From Bradyrhizobium sp. CB1717 (GTDB lineage Bacteria; Pseudomonadota; Alphaproteobacteria; Rhizobiales; Xanthobacteraceae), in assembly GCF_029714325.1 (NCBI RefSeq), contig NZ_CP121666.1:4464001-4528000 (forward strand): a stretch of 64,000 nt of DNA, given 5' to 3'. Positions 52,765-60,952 of this stretch are shown here, piece by piece. Position numbers and translations under genes: made by a program. Positions within the stretch are counted from its first letter, which is position 1. Every line of letters starts with the position of its first letter. The notes under the pieces are model-generated. The model was given only the letters and a program-made list of their open reading frames with translations. It was not told the DNA's origin and ran no database searches.

Positions 52765-54672
52765 TTGAGCATTCGGATTTCGCCAGATGAACTGCAGAAA
52801 CTCTTGGGTGTGCATAGCCAAGGCGATACGCGGCCTTTGGATCGCGTGAACTTTGCGTTCGAGCTATCACTGGTTGAACAAGGTGATTCCTCGCGAAGGT
52901 GCGCAGTGGGCCGCTTCAAGAATTTTCTTAGAGGCCGCTCGTCGGAAGGGAACGACGTGGATAGTCCGAAGGAGCAAGATCGTCCGCGCGTGACCTTTGA
53001 ATTCATCACGTTTTCCGATGGGCGCAGGATTGACTTGTCCGACGACGAAATTGTCGTTTTCGTCGGACCAAATAATGCTGGAAAAAGCGCAACCCTGCGA
53101 GAACTCGAGCGAGCGTTGGCTCGGCCACAGGACCGCTCGGTGATACTTCGGGAGCACAAGCTCAAGTGGAGCGGAAGCCCTTCTTTGTTTCTGGCTTGGC
53201 TGGAGAAGTATTCTGTAGTCGAAGATAATCCGCGCCGTTATCGGGGATTAAACTATAACATCATGCACGGCTGGGTTGGTCTGTTTGGCACTGACGGACA
53301 GCCCGGCCAAGGCGACCTTGCCGGTTTTTTCGCGTCGAGGGTGGGGACTGACTCGAGACTAACGGGCTCAAACGCAGCCGGTGCTATTCAACTGCACTAT
53401 CAGCCGGCCGACCATCCGATTCATCTACTTCTTGCCGATGAAGCCGAAGCGCAAAGAATAAGCAGTTACTTTAAGCGCGCATTCGGTCAGGAATTGATCA
53501 CGTTTCGCGCGGGCGGCTCGAAGTTTCCGCTCCTCGTGGGGCACAAACCCCAACTTCGACCGAATTCGGATGAGCTTAGTAAGCGTTTCGTAGATGATTT
53601 GAAATTGCATTCCTCTCCACTTGAAGACCAAGGTGACGGAATGCGTTCGTTTGCCACTGTGCTGCTTCACGTCTTAGTCGCCGAAAATTACTCCGTGCAA
53701 TTTTTAGACGAGCCTGAGGCATTCCTTCATCCACCACAAGCTCGATTGCTCGGAGAATACATCACGCGGGAAAGGCGTTCAAAAGCACAGTTGTTCGTCG
53801 CGACGCATAGCCCTGATGTGCTGGAAGGCATTCTCGGTGCCGGCTCCTCCAAGGTGAGGATCATTCGCATGCAACGAGACGGCGAAGTAAATCATATCAC
53901 AGAACTGAGCAAATCGCGGACAGCCGCGATTGCGAGCAGTCCACTCACTCGATATTCGGGAGTGCTTTCGGGGATATTTCACCAACGCGTTATCATCGCT
54001 GAATCGGAAAGTGACTGCCTGTTCTATAATGCGGTTCTCAATACGAGGACGGTGATCGGTTCTGACAGCCCGGATGTCCTTTTTATCCATTCGGGCGGAA
54101 AAGATCGGATGAAGGATCTGGCAGGTCTACTTCGTGAGCTTGATGTTCCGGTCTCCGTAATCGCGGACATTGATATTCTCAGCGACGGAGAAAAATTCCA
54201 GCGTCTTTTCGAGAGTCTAGGCGGTGATTGGATTGAAGTTCAGAGTGACTGGGTTTCGCTTAACAAAGTTATCTTGCAGGCTAGGCCGCCGCTTAGTGCT
54301 GACCAAGTTCGCTCGCGGATTGAGGTAGCGTTAGATGGCGTCAGCGGGAGTCAACCATTTCCGAGAGACGTTGAGCGTAACATCAAAGGGGTGCTCAAAG
54401 AGCTGTCGCCTTGGCAGCAAATAAAGAGGCTCGGCAAAATTGGAATCGATCGCGGCGAACCCCTCCATAAATTCGATCGCATTTGGCAGAAGTGTAGTGA
54501 GCGGGGCCTTTGGATTGTTCATGTTGGAGAGTTGGAAGGTTTTTGTCGATCAATTGAAGCCGGTCATGGGCCTGACTTCACCGAAAAGGTGCTCTTACAA
54601 CGAGACATTGAGAATGACCCCGAGTTGGAAGAAGCTCGCCAATTCATGCGAAAGTTGTGGCTTCAAAAGTAG
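52765..54672 (+). CDS. OLD-family ATP-dependent nuclease (ABC ATPase plus TOPRIM)
   Basis: 635 residues from TTG 52765; GTG 52957 is a good alternative (571 residues) because GGAAGGGA (52944-52951) precedes it and the ATPase core begins right after it. Walker A GPNNAGKS at residues 101-108, a signature-like EDQGDGMRSF near 295, and Walker B QFLDEPEAFLHPP near 313-320 make an OLD/RecF-type ATPase. A TOPRIM domain follows: Glu413 (IAESESDC) and Asp468/Asp470 (VIADIDIL). OLD proteins cleave DNA; several act in phage defence (P2 Old, Gabija GajA). No helicase or second subunit gene lies beside it, so it may be a single-gene system. Noticeably more AT-rich than its neighbours and set in a tRNA-Pro integration context. 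Confidence 0.88.
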   Translation: MSIRISPDELQKLLGVHSQGDTRPLDRVNFAFELSLVEQGDSSRRCAVGRFKNFLRGRSSEGNDVDSPKEQDRPRVTFEFITFSDGRRIDLSDDEIVVFVGPNNAGKSATLRELERALARPQDRSVILREHKLKWSGSPSLFLAWLEKYSVVEDNPRRYRGLNYNIMHGWVGLFGTDGQPGQGDLAGFFASRVGTDSRLTGSNAAGAIQLHYQPADHPIHLLLADEAEAQRISSYFKRAFGQELITFRAGGSKFPLLVGHKPQLRPNSDELSKRFVDDLKLHSSPLEDQGDGMRSFATVLLHVLVAENYSVQFLDEPEAFLHPPQARLLGEYITRERRSKAQLFVATHSPDVLEGILGAGSSKVRIIRMQRDGEVNHITELSKSRTAAIASSPLTRYSGVLSGIFHQRVIIAESESDCLFYNAVLNTRTVIGSDSPDVLFIHSGGKDRMKDLAGLLRELDVPVSVIADIDILSDGEKFQRLFESLGGDWIEVQSDWVSLNKVILQARPPLSADQVRSRIEVALDGVSGSQPFPRDVERNIKGVLKELSPWQQIKRLGKIGIDRGEPLHKFDRIWQKCSERGLWIVHVGELEGFCRSIEAGHGPDFTEKVLLQRDIENDPELEEARQFMRKLWLQK

Positions 54673-54693
54673 ATAGCAGAAAGACCCGTCCAC

Positions 54694-55317
54694 CTACCTC
54701 AAATACCCCACCACCATCCGCGTCGTCTCGTCCACCAGCACCTTCACCGTCTGCTCCGTCAGCATCTCGGCGTGGTTCAGCACCGTGTTGTGCGCGACCG
54801 CTTCGATCGCGCTGACGCAGATGAAGGTCGCGACATCAACGTCTACCTTGCGCATCTCCTTGCGGCGGCTCTCGAGATAGGTGCGCACGAGGGTGTGGAC
54901 CTCGCGGTTGAAGGCTTCGACCTCGGCGAGCTGGCCGGTGCGGGGGATCTGCTCGGCGAGCACCCGATGCAGTTTCGGGTTGATGTGGTGGGCTTCGATC
55001 GCGACGGTAACGAGTTTTCGCACGGCCTTGTCGATCGGCAGGTCGGCGACTTCGATCAGCGCCATGCGGACGATGCCCATGATCTCCTCGTTGTGACGAT
55101 CGATCACGGCAGCGACGAGGGCCTCCTTGGTCGGGAAGTATTGATAGAGCGAGCCGACGCTGACGCCGGCGATCTCGGCGATGCGGTTGGTGCTGGCTTT
55201 CTCAAAGCCTTCCTTGACCAGAATGCGAGCAGTCGCCTCGACCAGCGCGTCGACGGTGGCGCGGGATCGCTCCTGCGAGGCATTTTTCCGGGGTTTTGTG
55301 GGCGATTTGCGGGCCAC
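54694..55317 (-). CDS. TetR-family transcriptional regulator
   Basis: 207 residues from GTG 55317. An ATG at 55365 is in frame but overlaps the probable -10 TATAAT (55369-55364 on this strand), so a transcript would begin after it; the shorter form is therefore preferred. The helix-turn-helix is STNRIAEIAGVSVGSLYQYFPTKEALVAAVI. The C-terminal domain is the AcrR-like WHG/TetR_C type. Divergent from the esterase gene with a shared palindrome, so it probably represses both. Converges with the OLD gene across only 21 bases. Confidence 0.87.
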   Translation of the reverse strand: MARKSPTKPRKNASQERSRATVDALVEATARILVKEGFEKASTNRIAEIAGVSVGSLYQYFPTKEALVAAVIDRHNEEIMGIVRMALIEVADLPIDKAVRKLVTVAIEAHHINPKLHRVLAEQIPRTGQLAEVEAFNREVHTLVRTYLESRRKEMRKVDVDVATFICVSAIEAVAHNTVLNHAEMLTEQTVKVLVDETTRMVVGYLR

Positions 55318-55347
55318 GGCCTTGTGATCTGAATGCGAGTAGGAAAA

Positions 55348-55363
55348 GCGAGCGAATGCTCGC
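55348..55363. promoter_or_regulatory. TetR operator palindrome overlapping divergent promoter
   Basis: GCGAGCGAATGCTCGC is a perfect 16-base inverted repeat with a four-base centre. It directly follows the TATAAT of the TetR promoter on the minus strand (TTGCCG at 55394-55389 could be the -35, 19-base spacing) and an 8-base inverted repeat AATGCGAG/CTCGCATT (55332-55339, 55359-55366) overlaps it. Binding there would block the transcription start of the regulator and probably that of the esterase. Confidence 0.7.
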
Positions 55364-55438
55364 ATTATATCGGCCAGCGGCGGCGGGTCGGCAAGCCTCT
55401 TTGTCGCCGTCTCGAACGAGCCGGATGGGGATGTGGCC

Positions 55439-56437
55439 ATGAGCGTTGCCAGGATCGTGTCGGCCTTGCAGTTCTGCCCGGGTGGTTGCGTGTTCGGTCC
55501 ACCGGCCCGGCGCGATCCTGCACCAAGCCTGCAAAGTCGCCTCTTCAACATGCTGCTGCGCCTGCTGCCGTTCAAGAAGCAGCTTGCGTCGGCTGAAGCC
55601 ATTCAGGCGCATGTGCAGAAGCTCGCATTGGAGCCTGTAACGTTCGAGCCGACGGGACTCGGCCGTGGCGTCGAGGCGACGCTGACGAAGATGGGCGGCT
55701 GGCCGGTCTATTACACGGCGCCGTCGTCGGGACATGAGGGCTGCAACTACGTCATGTTCCTGCATGGCGGAGGCTTCATCAACGAGATCGTGCCGGCGCA
55801 TTGGCGCTTCGTCGGACAGATGACGCGGCAGGCGCGCGTGTGCTGCGTCGTGCCGATCTATCCGCTGGCGCCGCGCGCGACCGCGAAGGATGTCGTGCCG
55901 GCGACGGCGGAGCTGCTCCGCATGCTGCTGGAGGACGCGGGGCCGGCCAAGGTCACGGTGGTCGGCAATTCCGCCGGCGCGGGCCTCGCGCTCGCGGCCT
56001 GCCAGTGGCTGCGCGATCGCGGCCATCGGCAGCCGAGCCGGCTGATGCTGATCTCGCCCGCGGCCGATGCGTCGGTCAGCCGTCCGGAGCAGGTGGCGAT
56101 CGCTGCGCGCGATCCGATGCAGGACATTCCGGGGATCGTCGAGGCGGGACGGCTCTATGCCGGCGAGCTCGATGTCGGCCATCCCTTCGTCAGTCCGCTC
56201 AACGGCGCCTTCCGCGCGCTGGCGCCGATGACGATTTTTTCGGGCACGCGCGATCTGCTCTACCCCGATAGCGTCGATCTCGCGGAGCGGGCGAGGGCGG
56301 CGGGTGTGCCGGTCGAGCTGCATCTCCTGCGCGATCAGCCGCATAATTATGCGCTGATGCCGACGCCGGAGGGACGGCGGGCACGTGCGATCATTCTGCG
56401 TGCACTGGCTAATCTGCACAGAGAATCGTCTTCATAG
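55439..56437 (+). CDS. alpha/beta hydrolase, hormone-sensitive-lipase (family IV) type
   Basis: 332 residues from ATG 55439. Oxyanion motif FLHGGGFINE, nucleophile VGNSAGAGLALA, acid GTRDLLYPDS and histidine QPHNYALMPTPEG complete an esterase active site. Probably cleaves short acyl esters. Its last 13 codons or so (after AIIL) lie in sequence brought in with a downstream insertion: the 40 bases that encode MPTPEGRRARAII recur at 57873 with a different tail. The divergent TetR gene is the likely repressor. Confidence 0.9.
   Translation: MSVARIVSALQFCPGGCVFGPPARRDPAPSLQSRLFNMLLRLLPFKKQLASAEAIQAHVQKLALEPVTFEPTGLGRGVEATLTKMGGWPVYYTAPSSGHEGCNYVMFLHGGGFINEIVPAHWRFVGQMTRQARVCCVVPIYPLAPRATAKDVVPATAELLRMLLEDAGPAKVTVVGNSAGAGLALAACQWLRDRGHRQPSRLMLISPAADASVSRPEQVAIAARDPMQDIPGIVEAGRLYAGELDVGHPFVSPLNGAFRALAPMTIFSGTRDLLYPDSVDLAERARAAGVPVELHLLRDQPHNYALMPTPEGRRARAIILRALANLHRESSS
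56355..56394 (+). repeat. 40-base direct repeat, left copy (in esterase 3' end)
   Basis: Begins TGATGCCGACGCCGGAGGGA and encodes MPTPEGRRARAI of the esterase. It matches 57873-57912 at 39 of 40 bases (A at 56383 against G at 57901). The left boundary of the inserted segment. Confidence 0.9.
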
Positions 56438-57872
56438 GTAGGAACTTTGCACAACGACATAGATCAATTTCCGAATCAGTTGGAAGAAGTCGATCCTGAA
56501 TCTTTAGGCGAGCCTCGGAAGGCCTTAGCCAGCTTTTCCAAGGCACCGGCAATCTGATCAATTGGGCTATCTATGTCGGTCTTGTATTCCACCATGTCGG
56601 CCGAAACGAGGACTGCATACTTTGCGAACGTCTCCAAATCGTCGTCGCCGCGGAGGAGGGCAACCAGGCGAGATCGGTACAACGCGGACATCGCTGTGTG
56701 TTGTTTGTACGCTCTATTGAGAATGATCACCAAATAGATGGATACGGCAACGACGGCGATTCGAACTAGAAGAGCCGTCATAATGCGATTAGTTGGGTCG
56801 AGAACTCTTTGTTCTGCTTCCGACTGCTTGCCGACCAGCTCGTCCTGTCGTTGCCCCAACCGGCCGATTTGGTCTAGCGCATCTTTCTTATCGCTATCGG
56901 TCATTGTGAAGGAGTTGTTGGTGAAGAACGATCGTCTGGCATCTAATTCTTCTTTCACCTGTGATAGGCTGCCGAGCTTCACAGCGTCAAAATTCAAAGC
57001 CGCACCGGCAAACGCGACAAATAACGCGAGCAAAGCCAAGACGACCATTGACGAAACACTGTTGAACTGAGCGCGCCGCGAATGCATTTTAGCACATGTC
57101 AACAGTTCATGGGCGCGCAGCTTGCGGAATGGATCGGTCTGAAGCGCGTCGGAGATTTGGTCGAGGCGCTTTTCAAGCCGAGCTGCGTGGGCTCTCCTTG
57201 CAACTTCGCCAAAGATTAGTAGCACCAAAATAGCGATCGCAATTGCTGCAACTGCCGTTGATGCCTTTGAAGAGGTATTGACGAGGGAGTCCAGCAACAT
57301 GAGGCTAAGAGCAAGGACCGCAATGCTGGCCACAACTACATGCAGCCAGCGGATCAGGGGGCGGATTGTTGCTGCGAGAAGTCTAAGACTCGCCTCCGAC
57401 GTGGATCGTACTGTGTTGATGAGGGACGACATGGCTACTCCGGCAATTCGGGAATTTGTGACATTTGCCAGCGGCACATCGGGCGCGCCCCGTTGTTGAG
57501 GCTGGCCGGCCTAAAGCTCGCTGACCTCTGCAACCCTGCGCGCTAAACGTCGCAAGAAGCAATCAGAGTGGACGGTGGTCGGGCGGAAGCGAGGGATGGC
57601 GTTGCGGTGCGTCTGTGGAAGTCGACAGGCGCTTAACCTGCATCAAGCGGGGGCGTCACTGGCCGAGCCTTTGGGATGATAACACCATCCCCTCCACCAC
57701 CATGGCGACTCAAGTGAGCAACAGCTATCGCGATCCATGCCAAGAAAGAAAACAGGCAACATATTAGCCCCACCCTCAAAACCCTGCTGAGAGTATGCGT
57801 TTACACGCAGGGGTAGTCAAATCGGCGTCTGTGTAAAAAGCGGCGCAATCGCGCAGAGCTTTAATTGTGTTT
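56395..57872. mobile_element. putative 1.5-kb inserted segment between 40-base direct repeats
   Basis: Defined by the direct repeats at 56355 and 57873. It holds one minus-strand gene for a membrane protein and about 400 bases without genes, and it supplies the present 3' end of the esterase gene. The AT content is higher than in the flanks. No integrase or transposase is visible, so it is either a remnant or a non-autonomous element. Recombination between the repeats would delete it and restore a shorter esterase tail ending at 57931. Confidence 0.55.
56476..57432 (-). CDS. four-TM membrane protein with long extracytoplasmic coil, unknown
   Basis: 318 residues from ATG 57432 (GGAG five bases before); a GTG at 57477 would add 15 residues. 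TM segments lie at about residues 31-50, 58-76, 125-145 and 217-238. Residues 77-124 form a basic loop, 146-216 a helical charged region (QVKEELDARR, DALDQIGRLGQRQDELVGKQSEAEQ) likely coiled and outside the membrane. The C-terminal ~75 residues are soluble. I do not recognise the family. It is the only gene within the repeat-bounded insertion and is convergent with the esterase. Confidence 0.72.
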   Translation of the reverse strand: MSSLINTVRSTSEASLRLLAATIRPLIRWLHVVVASIAVLALSLMLLDSLVNTSSKASTAVAAIAIAILVLLIFGEVARRAHAARLEKRLDQISDALQTDPFRKLRAHELLTCAKMHSRRAQFNSVSSMVVLALLALFVAFAGAALNFDAVKLGSLSQVKEELDARRSFFTNNSFTMTDSDKKDALDQIGRLGQRQDELVGKQSEAEQRVLDPTNRIMTALLVRIAVVAVSIYLVIILNRAYKQHTAMSALYRSRLVALLRGDDDLETFAKYAVLVSADMVEYKTDIDSPIDQIAGALEKLAKAFRGSPKDSGSTSSN

Positions 57873-57912
57873 TGATGCCGACGCCGGAGGGACGGCGGGC
57901 GCGTGCGATCAT
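57873..57912 (+). repeat. 40-base direct repeat, right copy
   Basis: Same sequence as 56355-56394 with one substitution. The right boundary of the inserted segment and the start of the displaced esterase tail. Confidence 0.9.
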
Positions 57913-57931
57913 CTTGGGTGAGGTGGCCTAG
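57873..57931 (+). pseudogene. displaced 3' tail of the esterase gene
   Basis: Reads MPTPEGRRARAIILGEVA then TAG at 57929-57931, in the phase of the esterase at 56357. No start signal or upstream coding sequence is present. It is best explained as the original end of the esterase gene before the insertion. Confidence 0.75.
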
Positions 57932-58086
57932 GGGTGTGGCGTGATCATTGTCACAGAGCGCGCTGCCGCGAACGGTCCGGCGCTGGCGGTGCCCACATGG
58001 AGGGACAAGGCGGCCCGCGGGGCGTTTCCTCCTAGGTCAGTCGTCCTGGCATCCGTCGATCCGGTACCAGTAGTTTTGCGGGGCCT

Positions 58087-58326
58087 TCAGGCGTGGCCCT
58101 TGATCTCATAGTGACCCGGCACGCATTTGTAGCGCTCGAGGCGCCAGTTGGCGTGATAGATCGGATGTTCGCCCATCCATTTCGCCAGCGGTGCCTGTGC
58201 ACCAATTGCACACTGCATCATCGACATTTCGGGCGTCATGTTGCTGTCGGTCACGATCTCCTCGACGCAAGCGCCCGAGGCAGATGCACCTAGCCGGCAG
58301 AGCACGGCAACGACGGTCACGAACAT
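58087..58326 (-). CDS. small secreted cysteine-containing protein
   Basis: 79 residues from ATG 58326; upstream codons to 58440 are not protein-like. The N-terminus MFVTVVAVLCRLGASASGACVEEI looks like a signal peptide. The mature part has a few cysteines (ACVEE, MQCAIG, YKCVPG) and the end ERYKCVPGHYEIKGHA. Such small exported proteins are frequent in Bradyrhizobium; the function is unknown to me. Confidence 0.65.
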   Translation of the reverse strand: MFVTVVAVLCRLGASASGACVEEIVTDSNMTPEMSMMQCAIGAQAPLAKWMGEHPIYHANWRLERYKCVPGHYEIKGHA

Positions 58327-58655
58327 TCCAGTCACCTCATCGGTAGTTTCAGACCACGAAGAGGATGCAAGCGGAGTGCCAGAGCCTGTGACACAAACAA
58401 CACGCTGGCCTGGACGACTCGACCCGGCGTCCACCTTCATTTGACGATTCGGATTGTAAAAAAATTGCCATTAACCCGAAGCCGGACAAATACGGGGAAC
58501 CCGCAGGAAAACACCCGGGAATGATCGATTGTCAGGGCAGCGCCGCGTATGAGCCACTTCACAAGGCCCACGCGGCCGATACGATTCGTGAAGTTGCGGG
58601 CACTCGTCAAAAGAGCGGGGCTGCCGCAGCACCACAGGAAACGCGAGGGCGAACC

Positions 58656-59564
58656 ATGAAGGTGCGACCGACCGGCGTGATCCCGCCGATGACGACGCCG
58701 TTCCGGAAGGACGGCGAGATCGACCTCGAGCTCGTGGCGCCCCAGGTCGACTGGATGCTCGGTGCCGGCGTGCACGGCGTCGCGGCCGGCGGCTCGACCG
58801 GCGAGGGCCACACGCTCGACCATGAGGAGTATCGCGACCTCATGGAAGCGACAGTGGCGGCGGTGAAGGGACGCATTCCCGTGATCGCCGGCATCATCGT
58901 CGACTCCACGCGCGATGCGATCCGCCGCGGCAAGCTCGTCCGCGACATGGATGTCGCCGCGCTCCAGGTCACGCCGGTGCATTACCTGTTCAAGCCGGAC
59001 GAGGAGGCGATGGTCGCGCATTTCCGCGCCATGGCGGACGAGACCGGCTTGCCCATCATCATCTACAACGTCGTGCCATGGTCGTATTTGTCGCCGGCGC
59101 TGTTGACGCGGATCATGACCGAGGTGCCGCTGGTCGTCGGCGTCAAGCAGAGCGCGGGCGATTTAAAACTGTTCGCGGACCTCATGATGATGGCGCCCGA
59201 CAAGCTGATCTACAGCGCTGTCGATGCCCTGATGTATCCGTCCTACACGCTCGGAGCCCATGGCTCGATCGCGGCGATCCTGACCGCGGCGCCGCATGCG
59301 TCCGTCGCGCTGTGGGATGCGGTGAAGGCAGGCGACCATCCGCGCGCGCTCGACCTGCACAAGAAGCTGCTGACGCTGTGGAACGCTGTGATTGCCGACA
59401 ATCTGCCGGCCTGCACGCGCTATGCACAGATACTCCAGGGCCTGCCGAAGACGTATCCGCGCGCCCCGATGCCGGAGGCATCAGGCGCGCAGCAGGCCGC
59501 GATCCGCAAGGCGCTGGAGGGCCTCGGCGCGCTACACGGGGCGCGCATCGCGGCAGCCGAATAG
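58656..59564 (+). CDS. dihydrodipicolinate synthase family aldolase
   Basis: 302 residues from ATG 58656 behind GAGGG. DapA/N-acetylneuraminate-lyase fold. The N-terminal block is PPMTTPFRKDGEIDLE, the loop is GVAAGGSTGEGHTL, the Tyr motif IIIYNVVPW, and the Schiff-base lysine lies in VVGVKQSAGD. It lacks the tight DapA consensus, so a sugar-acid or hydroxyproline-type aldolase is likelier than lysine synthesis. The SDR gene follows on the same strand after 143 bases. Confidence 0.9.
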   Translation: MKVRPTGVIPPMTTPFRKDGEIDLELVAPQVDWMLGAGVHGVAAGGSTGEGHTLDHEEYRDLMEATVAAVKGRIPVIAGIIVDSTRDAIRRGKLVRDMDVAALQVTPVHYLFKPDEEAMVAHFRAMADETGLPIIIYNVVPWSYLSPALLTRIMTEVPLVVGVKQSAGDLKLFADLMMMAPDKLIYSAVDALMYPSYTLGAHGSIAAILTAAPHASVALWDAVKAGDHPRALDLHKKLLTLWNAVIADNLPACTRYAQILQGLPKTYPRAPMPEASGAQQAAIRKALEGLGALHGARIAAAE

Positions 59565-59707
59565 TCCGCAGGCCGAAATAACCGATATCGAACAGTCGCG
59601 CCAATCCGCTTTTACCTGCGGATGCGGCGCTGCTACATTTTGCGCGCGGCCGCGTCAGCGGCGGATTGACAAGAAACACACCGACAAGGGGAGGGGCCGA
59701 AAGTCCC

Positions 59708-60679
59708 ATGAAGGATTTTGCTGGAAAGATCGCGGTCATCACCGGCGGCGGCACGGGAATGGGGCGCGAGCTCGCGCGGCAGCTCGTTGCCGAAGGCTGC
59801 AATGTCGCGATGTGCGACGTGTCGGAGGCCGCGATGGCCGAGACCAAGCGGCTGTGCGAGGTCGAGAAGCTGCCGCAGGGCCTGCGCGTCACGACCCATG
59901 TCGCCGACGTCGCCATCGAGGATCATCTCAAGCGCTTCCGCGACGAGCTCGCCGAGCAGCAGAAGACCGACAGGATCCATCTGCTCTTCAACAATGCCGG
60001 CATCGGCGGCGGCGGCAGCCTGTTCACCAACACGCGCGAGCAGTGGGAGCGCACCTTCAACATCTGCTGGGGCGGGGTCTATCTCGGCGTGCGCACCTTC
60101 CTGCCGATGCTGGTCGCGGCCGACGAGGCCCACATCGTCAACACCGCCAGCGTCAACGGCTTCTGGGCCTCGATCGGCATGGGCCAGGCGCACACCGCCT
60201 ACAGCTCGGCCAAGTTCGCGGTGAAGGGATTTACCGAAGCGCTGATCAACGACCTGCGCCTGCACGCCCCGCACGTCAAATGCTCGGTGGTGATGCCCGG
60301 CCATATCGGCACCTCGATCGTCTCCAATTCGCGCAAGGTGCAGAGCGCGGACGGCTCGGAGCGGCTCAACGCCGACGAGGTCGCGCTGACCCGCAAGCGC
60401 ATGGTCGCCGCCGGCGTGCCGGATGCCGACAAGATGTCGGACGAGGACATCCAGGCGGCGTTCGCCGAGCGCGCCCGCAGCTTCCTCGAGGACGCGCCGA
60501 CGACGGCCGCGCAGGCCGCCAAGATCATCCTCGACGGCGTCAAGGCGGAGCGCTGGCGCATCCTCGTGGGCGAGGACGCCAAACGCCTCGACGAGCGTGT
60601 CCGCGCCACGCCGGAGCAGGCCTACGACCGCGCCTTCTACGAAAGCTTTACGCAGGAGGTCGGCTGGCGACTCGGTTGA
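59708..60679 (+). CDS. short-chain dehydrogenase/reductase
   Basis: 323 residues from ATG 59708. NAD(P)-binding motif TGGGTGMGRELARQLV, NNAGIGGGG, catalytic Ser near NTASVNGFW and Tyr-Lys in YSSAKFAVKGF are all present. The C-terminal ~75 residues (residues 250-323) extend beyond a classical 250-residue SDR, as in a common Bradyrhizobium subgroup. Substrate unknown; proximity to the DapA-like aldolase suggests, but does not show, a shared pathway. Confidence 0.92.
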   Translation: MKDFAGKIAVITGGGTGMGRELARQLVAEGCNVAMCDVSEAAMAETKRLCEVEKLPQGLRVTTHVADVAIEDHLKRFRDELAEQQKTDRIHLLFNNAGIGGGGSLFTNTREQWERTFNICWGGVYLGVRTFLPMLVAADEAHIVNTASVNGFWASIGMGQAHTAYSSAKFAVKGFTEALINDLRLHAPHVKCSVVMPGHIGTSIVSNSRKVQSADGSERLNADEVALTRKRMVAAGVPDADKMSDEDIQAAFAERARSFLEDAPTTAAQAAKIILDGVKAERWRILVGEDAKRLDERVRATPEQAYDRAFYESFTQEVGWRLG

Positions 60680-60952
60680 GTCTGCTTCGCCGTCACGGCC
60701 GGCGACGCGCGAATATGGGTATGATGATCGTCATGACAAGAGGTGCGCAGGTCATTTGACGTGCCACCTCTTGCCATTGTTCACAGCCTTATGACGAATT
60801 GGAATGTCACGCATGCGGCGCGGCCAATCGTTCAAGCATTGTTCAAGCGATGGTGATCTCAAACACCTGTAATGGCGCGCGCGGCAGCTTGGTTGACGAA
60901 GCAAAATAGTTTACTCAATCAGGGGTAACGCGATGACAGAGCGTAGCTCCCG

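Larger units (their letters stand above)
57433..58086. other. 654-base region, non-coding part of insertion plus esterase scar
   Basis: From 57433 to 57872 I see no convincing gene. A CCCTGC...GCAGGG inverted repeat around 57782-57816 encloses a TGCGTTTACACGCA small hairpin. From 57873 the esterase 3' remnant follows, then about 150 GC-rich bases without a feature up to the convergent small gene. Confidence 0.55.

Noticed and set aside
57782..57816. CCCTGC...GCAGGG structure as an integron attC site
   Set aside because: The arms are short, attC core sites are not present, and there is no integron integrase or cassette array.
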